Assembly (NCBI RefSeq): GCF_050433505.1 | Contig: NZ_JBNPXC010000002.1 | Coordinates: 558,001-622,000 of the forward strand | From: Methanobacterium_D oryzae | Lineage (GTDB): Archaea; Methanobacteriota; Methanobacteria; Methanobacteriales; Methanobacteriaceae | Direction of reading: 5' to 3' | DNA: 64,000 nucleotides | Shown here: positions 8,962 to 18,712 of the stretch, in pieces | How positions within the stretch are numbered: the first letter of the stretch is position 1 | Layout of the letters: each line of letters starts with the position of its first letter | Made by a program: the position numbers and the translations under genes | Notes under the pieces: generated by a model | What the model was told of the DNA's origin: nothing | The model's input: the letters and a program-made list of their open reading frames with translations, nothing else | The model's database searches: none

Positions 8962-9765
8962 TTAATCAATGGTTATTTTATCTCTTATTTTTGGATAAGC
9001 AACTAATGGCCGTTTTGAAATAAATGAACGGTCAAGATCTTCATGCATCTTAATTGCTATATCTAATGGTATGCCTATTGTCATATATTCTGGTGGAAAC
9101 CATACATTCCCAGTTGGGTCTACAGGACCTATAAAAGCCGTATTTTTTGGAGCTTTTTCAGCCATTCGGGAAGGATAAGTAATAAATGTTGAACATGCAG
9201 GTCCAAATGGCATATTAATGCTATTAAATGGGTTTTTAGTTCTAAAGTGTATAAGATTTGCCATATTTCTTATTTGCTCACCATTGCCAAAACATAAAAA
9301 TGATTTAACATCTACATCATCTTTTAGATTTTCATATTTCCCTATTACTAAATATTTTCCAGGAGGAGTTATTTCTCCAATTGATTCTAAAAATCCTTCA
9401 ACAGTTTCAGGGCTATCTTTTAGATATTCCGCTTCACCACTACGAAAATTCTTATGTCCTGTTGATACGAAATATTTAATGTATTTGGCGGGTTTAGTAA
9501 ATCCAGTATAAGTCATTGCTCCAGGACAACATCCTCTAAGTGTGTCTTTACTTATGTAGATATGAGGAGATTTATCAGCTATTGCAGTTGCTAATATAGC
9601 CTTAGCAACGCATCGATCAAGAGAGCGCATAGGTTCTCCATTTTTCGGTAACTCTTCTGAACCATATACTACTAGGGGACTTGTCTTTAACTTTCCAGCT
9701 ATTTGTAGGCTTTCACCAATTTCTTTTATAGAAATTTCTGAGATTTTAATCACCTTCTTCGTCAT
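8962..9765 (-). CDS. DUF169 family protein
   Basis: A conserved DUF169 (COG2043) protein, recognised by RCVAKAILATAIADKSPHIYISKDTLRGCCPG, with a cysteine pair in GCCPG, and by the C-terminal GPVDPTGNVWFPPEYM segment. Function unknown; no enzyme motif is clear. The longest frame begins at a TTG at 9795, but a TATA-like ATATATAAAAG sits inside that extension, so the ATG at 9765 or the GTG at 9753 (with AAGGTGAT) is more likely. It is divergent from uvrB and downstream-adjacent to uvrC, without an obvious link to repair. Confidence 0.8.
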   Translation of the reverse strand: MTKKVIKISEISIKEIGESLQIAGKLKTSPLVVYGSEELPKNGEPMRSLDRCVAKAILATAIADKSPHIYISKDTLRGCCPGAMTYTGFTKPAKYIKYFVSTGHKNFRSGEAEYLKDSPETVEGFLESIGEITPPGKYLVIGKYENLKDDVDVKSFLCFGNGEQIRNMANLIHFRTKNPFNSINMPFGPACSTFITYPSRMAEKAPKNTAFIGPVDPTGNVWFPPEYMTIGIPLDIAIKMHEDLDRSFISKRPLVAYPKIRDKITID

Positions 9766-9980
9766 ACCATATCTTTTATATATTACATTACTCAATATAA
9801 ATTAAATCATTTTCTATAAATAATTATTAAAAAACGAAAAATAGGAAGATTTAGATAGATTACTTTTCAAATGCTCTTACTCAAAACCTATTACTTATCA
9901 AGACAATTTAAAATTATCTAAAATATTTGAGAAGACAATATTTAACAAAAATAACCTTTATTCCAAAAGAGGATAGAGAA

Positions 9981-11939
9981 ATGACCGGATTTAAACTTGT
10001 ATCAAATTATAAACCATTAGGAGACCAACCTAAAGCAATCAATTCCATTGTAAATGGAATAAATAAAGGTTTAAACCATCAGACACTCCTTGGAGTTACA
10101 GGATCAGGGAAAACATTTACCATGGCTAATGTGATTAAAGAAGTTCAAAAACCCACATTAGTTATATCTCATAATAAAACGCTTGCAGCACAGCTTTATG
10201 AAGAATTCAAGGAATTTTTCCCAGAAAATGCTGTGGAATATTTTGTAAGTTACTATGATTATTATCAACCAGAAGCATATATTCCACATACAGATACATA
10301 TATAGACAAAGAAGCAAGTATAAACGATGAAATAGACCAGATGAGGCACTCTGCAACACAATCTCTACTTTCCAGGGATGATGTTATAGTTGTATCAAGT
10401 GTATCTTGTATATATGGTATTGGTTCTCCTGAAGATTACGGAGATCACCTTTTACATATGAGAATTGGAGAAATGCATGAAAGAGAGGAAATATTATCAA
10501 AATTAGTTCACATTCAATATGAAAGAAATGATATAGACTTTACAAGAGGTAAATTTAGAGCAAGGGGAGATGTAATTGAGATATTCCCAGTTCATGGATC
10601 ATTACCGGTAAGAATAGAATTATTTGGTGATGAAATAGATGGAATATCATATATAGATCCACTTAAAGGAGATATAGTAAAAAAGATTGATAGAATTACT
10701 ATATTCCCAGCTAAGCACTTTGTAATCTCACAAAGTAAAATGCAGAAAGCACTGAGGGCTATTGAAGCGGAACTAGAAGATAGATTAACCATACTACATG
10801 CTCAGAATAAATTACTGGAAGCACAACGTCTAGAACAGCGTACAAGATTTGATATGGAAATGCTTGAAGAAATGGGCTATTGTCCTGGTGTTGAGAATTA
10901 TTCACTTCATTTAAGTGGTAGGAAATGGGGTAGCATGCCTCACACACTTATTAAATATTTCCCTGAAGATTTTCTGACAATAATTGATGAATCCCACGTT
11001 ACAGTACCTCAAATAGGAGGAATGTATGCTGGAGATCGAGCGCGTAAAGATTCACTTGTAGATTATGGATTTAGACTTCCATCAGCACGAGAAAATCGTC
11101 CTTTAAATTTTGATGAATTTGAAAGTCTTATGAATCAGGTGGTTTACGTTTCTGCAACTCCCGCAAAGTATGAGATTGGAAAGAGTGAAAATGTTGTAGA
11201 ACAGATTATAAGACCTACAGGACTTGTTGATCCTGAAGTAATTATTAAACCAGTTAAAGGACAAGTAGATCATCTTTTAGGAGAAGTACAAAAAAGAATT
11301 AAACTTAATCAGCGAATTTTAGTGACTACTTTAACTAAAAAGATGGCCGAAGACCTTACAGATTATTATGCAAAAATTGGAATTAAGGTAAGGTATCTTC
11401 ACTCAGAAATAGGAACATTGGAACGGATAGAAATTATAGACGACCTTAGGCGTGGAGAATTTGACTGTCTTGTCGGGGTTAACCTTTTAAGAGAGGGACT
11501 GGATCTTCCAGAAGTTTCCTTAATAGGAATACTTGATGCTGATAAAGAAGGATTCCTCAGGTCTGAAACTTCTCTTATTCAGACAATTGGAAGAGCAGCA
11601 AGAAATATTGATGGTCAAGTTATTATATATGCTGATGAAATTACAAAATCCGTTGAATCTGCAGTTAATATAACAAATAATAGAAGAAAAATGCAGATGG
11701 AATATAACAAAAAGCATAATATAACACCTAAATCAGTATTTAGGGCACTTAAAGAAAAACAAAAGAAAAAGGATAAAATTGATTTAATTGATGATATTCA
11801 AAATATGCCTAAAGATGAAATCAGGTTACTTATAAAGGATTTAGAGCATGAAATGAAATTAGCTGCTACAAAATTAGACTTTGAAAAAGCAGCTAAGATT
11901 AGAGATAAAATAACTGCTTTAGAAGGGGTCTCAAAGTAA
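9981..11939 (+). CDS. uvrB: excinuclease ABC subunit B
   Basis: UvrB is the helicase-like damage verifier of bacterial-type excision repair. The protein has Walker A GVTGSGKT near residue 40, the aromatic beta-hairpin YYDYYQPEAYIP, Walker B-region IIDESHV, helicase motif V/VI GVNLLREGLDLPEV and QTIGRAARN, and the C-terminal UVR motif (KLDFEKAAKIRDKI) that contacts UvrC. The open frame extends to a TTG at 9927, but GAGGAT sits seven bases before the ATG at 9981, giving 652 residues. Its stop overlaps the uvrA start by one base (TAATG), so the two are translationally coupled. Confidence 0.97.
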   Translation: MTGFKLVSNYKPLGDQPKAINSIVNGINKGLNHQTLLGVTGSGKTFTMANVIKEVQKPTLVISHNKTLAAQLYEEFKEFFPENAVEYFVSYYDYYQPEAYIPHTDTYIDKEASINDEIDQMRHSATQSLLSRDDVIVVSSVSCIYGIGSPEDYGDHLLHMRIGEMHEREEILSKLVHIQYERNDIDFTRGKFRARGDVIEIFPVHGSLPVRIELFGDEIDGISYIDPLKGDIVKKIDRITIFPAKHFVISQSKMQKALRAIEAELEDRLTILHAQNKLLEAQRLEQRTRFDMEMLEEMGYCPGVENYSLHLSGRKWGSMPHTLIKYFPEDFLTIIDESHVTVPQIGGMYAGDRARKDSLVDYGFRLPSARENRPLNFDEFESLMNQVVYVSATPAKYEIGKSENVVEQIIRPTGLVDPEVIIKPVKGQVDHLLGEVQKRIKLNQRILVTTLTKKMAEDLTDYYAKIGIKVRYLHSEIGTLERIEIIDDLRRGEFDCLVGVNLLREGLDLPEVSLIGILDADKEGFLRSETSLIQTIGRAARNIDGQVIIYADEITKSVESAVNITNNRRKMQMEYNKKHNITPKSVFRALKEKQKKKDKIDLIDDIQNMPKDEIRLLIKDLEHEMKLAATKLDFEKAAKIRDKITALEGVSK

Positions 11940-14845
11940 TGAATACAAAAAAAGATAATATAGTCATTAAAGGTGCAAGAGAACACAACCTTAAAAATGT
12001 GGATATTACAATTCCCAGAGATAAATTCATTGTAATTAGCGGAATCAGTGGCTCTGGAAAATCATCACTTGCATTTGATACTATATATGCAGAAGGGCAA
12101 CGAAGATATGTAGAATCTCTATCTGCTTATGCAAGACAATTTTTAGGACAGATGAAAAAGCCAGAAGTTGATTACATAGAAGGACTTTCACCTGCAATAT
12201 CCATTGACCAGAAAACCACTAAAATGAATCCAAGATCGACAGTGGGAACTGTAACAGAAATCTATGATTATTTAAGGCTTCTTTATGCAAGAGTAGGAAT
12301 TCCACACTGTTACAAATGTGGAAAACCTATATCTCAGCAAACTTCTGGACAGATTGTTGATAGTATTTACAAAGAGGAAGAAGACACTAAAGTTCAGGTT
12401 CTTGCTCCAGTAGTTAAAGATCGTAAAGGAGAACATATTAAAATATTCGATGACCTCAAAAAGAAAGGATTTGTAAGGGTAAGGGTAGATGGAGAGATAC
12501 GAAGTCTCGATGAAAGTATTGATCTTGACAAAAACAGGAAGCACACTGTAGAGGTTGTTGTAGATAGATTGGTTATAAGATACGATGTTGATTTTAAAAG
12601 AAGACTTGCAGATGCAGTTGAAACTGCACTTGAACTTGGAGAAGGTTTAATTGTAGCTATCTATGAAAAAGATGATAAAAAAGACGAAAAACTCTTTAGT
12701 GAACATTTTGCATGTCCAGATTGTGATATAAACTTTGAGGAGATAAGTCCAAGAACATTCTCATTTAATAACCCTCATGGAGCATGTCCAGAATGTAATG
12801 GGCTTGGAAGTAAAATGGAAATCGATACAGATCTTGTAGTACCTGATAGAACCATATCTCTAAATGAAGGAGCAATTCTTCCATGGAGCAAATCCAAAAA
12901 TAGGGATAATTACTATCATCAGATGCTAAAAGCAATTGCAAATCATTATGGGTTCAGTATGGACACTCCTTTTGAGGATTTACCTGAAAAATATCAAAAT
13001 ATTATCCTCTATGGTTCCTCTGAAAGAATAGAATTTACCTTCAGAAGAAGAAACCGTATACACAATGTAAAAAGGAAATTTGAGGGAGTAATAAAGCGAA
13101 TGGAACGTCTCTTTATGGACACCAAATCCAATTACATGAGAGGTTATATAGGGCAATTTATGAGTGATAGGAAATGTCCAGCATGTAATGGAACAAGATT
13201 ACGGCCAGAAAGTAGATCAGTAACCATTGGTCAGAAATCAATTTCAGAAGTGGCTGAAATGCCTATTAAATCATCAAAAAAATTCTTTGAAGAACTTGAA
13301 CTTACTCCAATGGAACATTTCATTGCAAAAGAAATATTAAAAGAAATTAATGAACGTTTAAAATTTTTAGCAGATGTTGGATTAGATTATATAACAATGG
13401 ATAGATCTTCTGGAACACTCTCTGGAGGAGAAGCTCAAAGAATCCGTCTTGCAACCCAAATAGGTTCCGGACTTGTTGGAGTTCTGTATATTCTCGATGA
13501 ACCAAGCATTGGACTTCATCAAAGAGATAATCAAAGACTCATTGAGACTTTAAAAAGGTTAAGGGATATCGGAAATACATTAATTGTCGTTGAACACGAT
13601 GAAGAAACTATATTATCTGCCGATCATGTAATAGATATCGGGCCAGGTGCAGGAGAGCATGGAGGTCGAGTAATAGCAACTGGAAATCCACTTGAAATAA
13701 TGGATGACCCTAATTCTATAACTGGAGGATATTTATCAAAAAATGAAACTATAGAAATTCCAGAAGACCGACAAACACCTAATGGCAAATTTATTAAAGT
13801 AATTGGCGCTAGACAAAATAACCTTAAAAATATAGATGTGACTATACCTGTTGGTGTTTTTACATGTGTTACAGGAGTTTCTGGTTCTGGAAAAAGTACC
13901 CTTATAAATGATGTGCTTTACAAGGGACTTTACGGAGAATTCAACCGAAAACACGTGAATGCAGGTAAACATGACGAAATTTTGGGCACACAAAATATAG
14001 ATAAGGTTATCATAATTGATCAATCTCCAATAGGACGTACGCCAAGGTCTAATCCAGCAACTTATACTGGTGTATTTACTTATATACGTGAAATATTTGC
14101 TGAAACTATTGCAGCTAAAAAAAGAGGGTACAAACCTGGTAGATTCAGTTTTAATGTAAAAGGCGGTCGCTGTGAAGCTTGTAATGGTGATGGAATAATA
14201 AAAATAGAAATGCACTTTTTAGCAGATGTTTATGTTCCATGTGAAGTCTGTAAAGGGAAGAGATACAATCGAGAAACCCTAGACGTACGGTATAAAAGTA
14301 AAAATATTGCAGATGTGCTGGATATGACTGTTGAGGAAGCGCTTCATTTCTTTAGAAATGTTCCTAGAATTCATAGGAAGCTTAAAACTCTTGACGATGT
14401 TGGATTAGGATATATTAAACTAGGACAATCTGCAACTACACTTTCTGGAGGAGAAGCTCAACGAATAAAGCTTTCAAAAGAATTAAGCAGACAAAGTACT
14501 GGCAAAACTTTATATATACTTGATGAACCAACTACAGGGCTTCATTTTGCAGATATTAAAAAGCTCCTCCATGTTCTTGGAAGGCTTAGAGATTCAGGAA
14601 ATACAGTTTTAGTAATTGAACATAATTTAGATGTTATAAAGACTGCAGATTACATTTTAGATATGGGTCCTGAAGGAGGGGATGATGGGGGGCTTGTAGT
14701 TGCAGAGGGTACTCCAGAAGAAGTTGCATTAAGCGGTACATATACTGGAAAATTCTTAAAAGATGTTTTAGATGGAAAATCTGCAATTTCTTCAATTGAC
14801 ATTGACACAAGTTCTATTTTGGAAGGGTCATCTAACAATAAATAA
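11939..14845 (+). CDS. uvrA: excinuclease ABC subunit A
   Basis: UvrA finds DNA damage and loads UvrB. The 968-residue protein has two ABC ATPase modules: Walker A SGISGSGKSS near 33-42 and TGVSGSGKST near 640, two signatures LSGGEAQRI, and Walker B segments YILDEPSIGL and YILDEPTTGL. Zinc modules are seen at CYKCGK, CPDCD...CPECNG and CEACNGDG...CEVCKGKR. Length is normal and nothing is broken. It starts one base inside the uvrB stop codon, so both are one operon. Confidence 0.97.
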   Translation: MNTKKDNIVIKGAREHNLKNVDITIPRDKFIVISGISGSGKSSLAFDTIYAEGQRRYVESLSAYARQFLGQMKKPEVDYIEGLSPAISIDQKTTKMNPRSTVGTVTEIYDYLRLLYARVGIPHCYKCGKPISQQTSGQIVDSIYKEEEDTKVQVLAPVVKDRKGEHIKIFDDLKKKGFVRVRVDGEIRSLDESIDLDKNRKHTVEVVVDRLVIRYDVDFKRRLADAVETALELGEGLIVAIYEKDDKKDEKLFSEHFACPDCDINFEEISPRTFSFNNPHGACPECNGLGSKMEIDTDLVVPDRTISLNEGAILPWSKSKNRDNYYHQMLKAIANHYGFSMDTPFEDLPEKYQNIILYGSSERIEFTFRRRNRIHNVKRKFEGVIKRMERLFMDTKSNYMRGYIGQFMSDRKCPACNGTRLRPESRSVTIGQKSISEVAEMPIKSSKKFFEELELTPMEHFIAKEILKEINERLKFLADVGLDYITMDRSSGTLSGGEAQRIRLATQIGSGLVGVLYILDEPSIGLHQRDNQRLIETLKRLRDIGNTLIVVEHDEETILSADHVIDIGPGAGEHGGRVIATGNPLEIMDDPNSITGGYLSKNETIEIPEDRQTPNGKFIKVIGARQNNLKNIDVTIPVGVFTCVTGVSGSGKSTLINDVLYKGLYGEFNRKHVNAGKHDEILGTQNIDKVIIIDQSPIGRTPRSNPATYTGVFTYIREIFAETIAAKKRGYKPGRFSFNVKGGRCEACNGDGIIKIEMHFLADVYVPCEVCKGKRYNRETLDVRYKSKNIADVLDMTVEEALHFFRNVPRIHRKLKTLDDVGLGYIKLGQSATTLSGGEAQRIKLSKELSRQSTGKTLYILDEPTTGLHFADIKKLLHVLGRLRDSGNTVLVIEHNLDVIKTADYILDMGPEGGDDGGLVVAEGTPEEVALSGTYTGKFLKDVLDGKSAISSIDIDTSSILEGSSNNK

Positions 14846-14906
14846 ATTTTATTTTTTAATTTACTTTTTGAATTCTATTTTTTTAACCACAATAGAAATA
14901 TAATTT

Positions 14907-14920
14907 AAAATATATAATAC
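14907..14920 (+). promoter_or_regulatory. candidate archaeal TATA box for the DUF362 gene
   Basis: AAAATATATAATAC lies about 57-70 bases before the ATG at 14975 in an otherwise empty intergenic stretch. The expected transcription start some 25 bases downstream leaves a short leader that contains the GGGGGTAAC ribosome site. Confidence 0.4.
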
Positions 14921-14974
14921 TTATATTGTAATTTTTACGAATATCCTTTTATAAAGGAATATGGGGGTAACAAT

Positions 14975-15886
14975 ATGGGTAATAAGTCTAGCAAAGTGTT
15001 TTTAATTAAAACAACTCGTAGAAATATTGGAATTAGTAAATTAATGGAAAAATTAAGTTTAAATAAATTTAATAATGATGAAATAGCAATAAAAGCTAAT
15101 TTTAATAGTGCAGATCCATTTCCAGCTTCAACTCATATTGATACATTAGAGGCAATAATTAAGGGACTTAAAGATGCTGGTGTGGGAGGTATAACTTTTG
15201 CAGAACGAAGTGGTATGGGAAATACAAGAAAAGTGCTTGAAACAATGGGAGTGTTAAATTTATCCAATGAGCTAGACTTTAATGTTATCGTACTTGATGA
15301 TGAGCCTAAAGAAAACTGGGTTAAAATTGATGGAAAGAATAATCACTGGCTTAAAGGTTTTTACATCCACAAATTATTTCTCGATACTAAAAGAGTTATT
15401 CAAACATGCTGCCTTAAAACCCATAGATTCGGCGGCCATTTTACATTATCTCTAAAGAATTCTGTTGGATTGGTTGCTAAAAGGCTTCCTGGAGGCATAT
15501 ACAATTACATGGCTGAATTACACATGTCCCCAAATCAAAGAAAGATGATTGCAGAAATTAACAAACATTATAATGTTGATTTTGTGATTATGGATGCTAT
15601 AAAAGCTTTTTTAAATAAAGGACCTGAAACAGGGAAAATTGCAGAACCAAACCTTTTACTTGCAAGTAATGATCGTGTAGCTATTGATGCTGTGGGAGTG
15701 GCAATTTTAAGAAATTATGGAGTAGAAACAAGTATTGCTAAAGGGCCCATATTTGATCTTAGTCAAATAAAAAGAGCAGCAGAACTTAATATTGGAGTTA
15801 AATCACCAGATGAAATAGAATTAGTACCCTTAAACGATGAAACAGAAGAAGGTATCAAAAATATAAAAAAAATATTATATGAATGA
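14975..15886 (+). CDS. DUF362 domain protein
   Basis: A cytosolic DUF362 (COG2006) protein. Family segments are visible: IAIKANFNSADPFPASTHIDTLEAIIKGLKDAG, the glycine-rich ITFAERSGMGNT, TCCLKTHRFGGHFTLSLKNSVGLV near 140-165, and DRVAIDAVGVAIL near 235-248. Many relatives carry an attached 4Fe-4S ferredoxin domain; this 303-residue version has none. The function of the family is not settled. GGGGGTAAC stands before the ATG. The PrsW-like gene follows by 22 bases and probably shares the transcript. Confidence 0.82.
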   Translation: MGNKSSKVFLIKTTRRNIGISKLMEKLSLNKFNNDEIAIKANFNSADPFPASTHIDTLEAIIKGLKDAGVGGITFAERSGMGNTRKVLETMGVLNLSNELDFNVIVLDDEPKENWVKIDGKNNHWLKGFYIHKLFLDTKRVIQTCCLKTHRFGGHFTLSLKNSVGLVAKRLPGGIYNYMAELHMSPNQRKMIAEINKHYNVDFVIMDAIKAFLNKGPETGKIAEPNLLLASNDRVAIDAVGVAILRNYGVETSIAKGPIFDLSQIKRAAELNIGVKSPDEIELVPLNDETEEGIKNIKKILYE

Positions 15887-15908
15887 GTTTTAGAGATTGG
15901 AGAATCTA

Positions 15909-16520
15909 ATGCCTAAATTTCAAGAAAATAAAATAGAATATAAAGGAAATAAGGTCATAATTAAGCCACATAGGCCTAAATTAAAAGAAAAACTATTCTT
16001 TTTACTTTCAGGGATAATAGTGAGTATCCCTATGACTCTTCTATTTGGAACACTTACAAGTAATTTTTTAGGCGGAATATCTTTTATTTTTGCAGATGTA
16101 ATCTCAATTGTTATTTTTACTCCATTTATTGAGGAATTTGCAAAAGCATTTCCTCTCTTTTATAGGCATGGAGAAACTCAAAGGTCAATTTTTGTCTTAG
16201 GATTCTTAGTTGGTTTAGGATTTGGCATATCTGAATTTTTAGTATATGTATTGCTCTATGGAGTTCCTTTACCAGTTAGAATACCTGGAATTTTATTTCA
16301 TGCAGCAAGTACTTCTATAGTTGCATATGGTATTGCTACAAAACGCCCTATATTTTTTTATCTTATTGCAGTTGGTTTACATTTCCTAAATAACTTTTCA
16401 GCTATGTTCGACTTTGGATTTATAGGAATTTTCACTGCTAATATTGGGGCTTATTATCTATCATGGCATTTCTATAACTTGACTTCAGAACAGTTTATAG
16501 AATCCTTTAAATTAATTTAA
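15909..16520 (+). CDS. PrsW-like intramembrane metalloprotease family protein
   Basis: A polytopic membrane protein of 203 residues with about six hydrophobic helices. It has the PrsW/CPBP-like signature in order: FTPFIEEFAKAFPLFYRHG with a Glu-Glu pair, GFLVGLGFGISEFLVYV with a Glu in a helix, GILFHAASTSIVAYG and AVGLHFLNN, whose Glu and His residues would bind the catalytic metal. The substrate is unknown. TTG at 15897 would add four residues, but GGAGAATCTA is the ribosome site for the ATG at 15909. Confidence 0.78.
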   Translation: MPKFQENKIEYKGNKVIIKPHRPKLKEKLFFLLSGIIVSIPMTLLFGTLTSNFLGGISFIFADVISIVIFTPFIEEFAKAFPLFYRHGETQRSIFVLGFLVGLGFGISEFLVYVLLYGVPLPVRIPGILFHAASTSIVAYGIATKRPIFFYLIAVGLHFLNNFSAMFDFGFIGIFTANIGAYYLSWHFYNLTSEQFIESFKLI

Positions 16521-16688
16521 ATCATTAAAATCAATTATATTGCTCTTTAATTAGCTCTGTATTTCTATTAAACAGGAATATAGATTAAATTCATCTAAAA
16601 TAAAAAAAGTAAATTTAAAAAAGTAATTAGAAATTAAATAAATTAAATGTTTAATATTTTAAAACTATAAAATTTAAATTAAAACTAA

Positions 16689-16922
16689 TTATTCCACTAT
16701 TTCAGCAAAAGCGAAGTTTCTTCTTGTTGAAGTAATTTTGATTTTAACTTCATCGCCTACTTTTGCGTCTGTTACAAAGACTACAAAACCTTCTATTCTT
16801 GCGATTCCGTCGCCATCTTTTCCCATATCTTCAATTTTAACATCGTGTTCTTCTCCTTCGTTTAAAGGTGAAGAATTTCCTCTATTTGAGTAATTATCTT
16901 TTCCGTAATTATTGCTAAACAA
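16689..16922 (-). CDS. TRAM-domain RNA-binding protein
   Basis: A 77-residue protein whose C-terminal 55 residues form a TRAM beta-barrel: HDVKIEDMGKDGDGIARIEGFVVFVTDAKVGDEVKIKIT...RNFAFAEIVE. Free-standing TRAM proteins of methanogens have been described as cold-shock-like RNA chaperones. The first 23 residues are Asn/Ser/Gly-rich and probably disordered. Translation seems to start at TTG, because GGATGTGA stands at good spacing and no ATG or GTG lies near. It is monocistronic. Confidence 0.88.
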   Translation of the reverse strand: MFSNNYGKDNYSNRGNSSPLNEGEEHDVKIEDMGKDGDGIARIEGFVVFVTDAKVGDEVKIKITSTRRNFAFAEIVE

Positions 16923-17105
16923 TTTTTCACATCCTAAATAAAGCCATAAAAATGACTTTTATCAATGTTGGTTTTAATAGTATATAAAGATATGTATTTA
17001 TTTTGATTTCTAAAGAATAATAAAAAAAGATTAAAATAAAAAAAGTAGAACTAATTTATTGATTTAGGTTTCTAAAAGTGGTTTTTAAACTTGATTTTAA
17101 GAAAT

Positions 17106-17291
17106 TTATCCTCGATCACATAGAAGAATATTTCCTGTTCCAACATTTTCGGATTCAACTTCTCTAATGATTGTGACCATAGCTTCAACTGGAAGATTCA
17201 TAATCTTACTTGCAGTTTCAGAAAATTCTTTTACAAGTTGTGCTTTCTGATCTTTTGTCATTTTAGGTCCATCTATTGTAATAACAGGCAT
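17106..17291 (-). CDS. 4-oxalocrotonate tautomerase family protein
   Basis: A 61-residue member of the tautomerase superfamily. Proline directly follows the initiator Met (MPVITIDGPKMTKDQKAQLV), so after Met removal it would be the catalytic N-terminal base. The chain length and VTIIREVESENVGTG segment fit the DmpI-like group, which assemble as hexamers. The substrate is unknown. AAGGAGGTTAATT gives a strong ribosome site. It follows the flavodoxin-like oxidoreductase gene by 34 bases on the same strand, so the two likely form an operon. Confidence 0.9.
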   Translation of the reverse strand: MPVITIDGPKMTKDQKAQLVKEFSETASKIMNLPVEAMVTIIREVESENVGTGNILLCDRG

Positions 17292-17325
17292 AATTAACCT
17301 CCTTATGATGACATTGTATTTTATA

Positions 17326-17967
17326 CTATAAGGAATTTATCGTTTCTTTGAATTTTTCAAGTTCTTCTTTAACCTGTTCTTTAGATATCACTGCTGGACC
17401 ATATAAACCAAAGGAATCTAGTACTTCAAGACCTGTTAATTCTAAGATATTATGAGTTATGAATTTAAAAATTTCATCTAAATCACCATGAGGGCCTTCA
17501 GAAGAATATATATCTCGAGTTGCACCTGTCGTAAATGATAACATTGTTTTTTTACCTCTAAGAAGTCCAGTATCGTACATTTTTCCTTCTGCAATGTTAT
17601 GTACGACTCCAGGCAAAAATACTCTATCAATCCAACCTATTAGAATTGCAGGAGGTGCAGTCCACCATACTGGAAACTGAAAAATTATTATATCTGCCCA
17701 TTTTATTTTCTCTACTTCGTCTTTAATATCCTGAGATAGTGATCCAGTTCCAACTGCGTTAACCTGTTCCATCATTGGATTAAATATTTCATTATCCTTT
17801 CTTTGTGAAAAATCATCCTGATCAAGGACTGCTTTGAATCGCATACTGTAAAGGTCAGATATTTTCACCTCATGGTCATTATCACGAAGTGTTTTAGCTG
17901 CAAGGTCTTTCATTACTCCATTTAAGGAATTTGGCTCAGGGTGTGCAAAAACAATTAACACCTTCAT
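17326..17967 (-). CDS. flavodoxin-fold NAD(P)H oxidoreductase (MdaB/KefF-like)
   Basis: A cytosolic FMN or FAD flavoprotein of the NAD(P)H quinone reductase family, 213 residues. Visible are the nucleotide-binding start KVLIVFAHPEPNSLNGVM, DLYSMRFKAVLDQDDF, the family motif ADIIIFQFPVWWTAPPAILIGWIDRVF and GKKTMLSFTTGA. These enzymes make two-electron reductions of quinones or electrophiles. GAAGGTGATAAA precedes the ATG. The tautomerase gene follows in the same orientation; together they may detoxify reactive carbonyl or quinone compounds, which is inference. Confidence 0.9.
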   Translation of the reverse strand: MKVLIVFAHPEPNSLNGVMKDLAAKTLRDNDHEVKISDLYSMRFKAVLDQDDFSQRKDNEIFNPMMEQVNAVGTGSLSQDIKDEVEKIKWADIIIFQFPVWWTAPPAILIGWIDRVFLPGVVHNIAEGKMYDTGLLRGKKTMLSFTTGATRDIYSSEGPHGDLDEIFKFITHNILELTGLEVLDSFGLYGPAVISKEQVKEELEKFKETINSL

Positions 17968-18097
17968 TTTATCACCTTCTTTCTTTAAATTATTACTTTA
18001 TATTTTAAAATTAAAACTTTTTTCTAATTAAGAATTTCATAAAATTTCAATTAAAAATAATAATTATGGAATTCATAAATATCTAAGAGGTGAACTA

Positions 18098-18607
18098 ATG
18101 AGTAAAATTGGAGTATTAATAGGACCAAAATTTGAAGATATAGAATATACTAAGCCGACAGATGCGTTTAAAAATGCAGGACATGAATTAAATACTATAG
18201 GATTTAAAAGTGGGCAAACTGTAACTGGAAAAGAAAATAAAACAGAGGTAACTATTGATAAATCTGCAAGTGATGTTTCTACAGAGGAATATGATGCAAT
18301 TTTTATCCCGGGCGGATGTTCTCCTGATAAATTAAGAGAAGATGAAAATGTAGTTAAATTTACAAAAGAATTTGTTGAAAGCGGTAAGCCAGTATTAGCC
18401 ATCTGCCATGCGCCACAACTATTCATCACAGCAAAAGTAATAGAAGGGCGCAACGTAGCAGGTTGGAAATCAATTATAGTAGATATTGAAAACGCAGGAG
18501 GAAATTATGTAGACAAAGAGGTAGTTGAAGATGGTAATCTAATTACCAGTCGTGGACCTAATGATATACCCGCTTTTATAGAGGCTTCATTAAAAAAATT
18601 AGGATAA
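18098..18607 (+). CDS. DJ-1/PfpI family protein
   Basis: A cytosolic 169-residue member of the DJ-1/PfpI superfamily, including deglycases, chaperones and peptidases. It has the start IGVLIGPKFEDIEYTKP with a conserved Glu, the strand AIFIPGG, and the nucleophile elbow AICHAPQLF with Cys near residue 104 followed by His, as in PfpI/YhbO. The end segment LITSRGPNDIPAF is typical. GAGGTGAAC precedes the ATG. It stands alone, divergent from the flavodoxin-like reductase. Which activity it has cannot be told from sequence. Confidence 0.9.
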   Translation: MSKIGVLIGPKFEDIEYTKPTDAFKNAGHELNTIGFKSGQTVTGKENKTEVTIDKSASDVSTEEYDAIFIPGGCSPDKLREDENVVKFTKEFVESGKPVLAICHAPQLFITAKVIEGRNVAGWKSIIVDIENAGGNYVDKEVVEDGNLITSRGPNDIPAFIEASLKKLG

Positions 18608-18712
18608 ACAAGTGGATTAATAATTATTTAATATTGGTCAAAGAAGTTCTTAAAAAGGTATATTTAAAAAAACAGGTTAGATTTTAAATTAAAAAGTATA
18701 TAGAAATTGATT

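Noticed and set aside
13736..14215. Long open frame on the minus strand inside uvrA
   Set aside because: Antisense to a clear uvrA gene; its product is rich in Phe, Ser, Tyr and Ile as expected from the complement of AT-rich coding DNA, with no motif or ribosome site.
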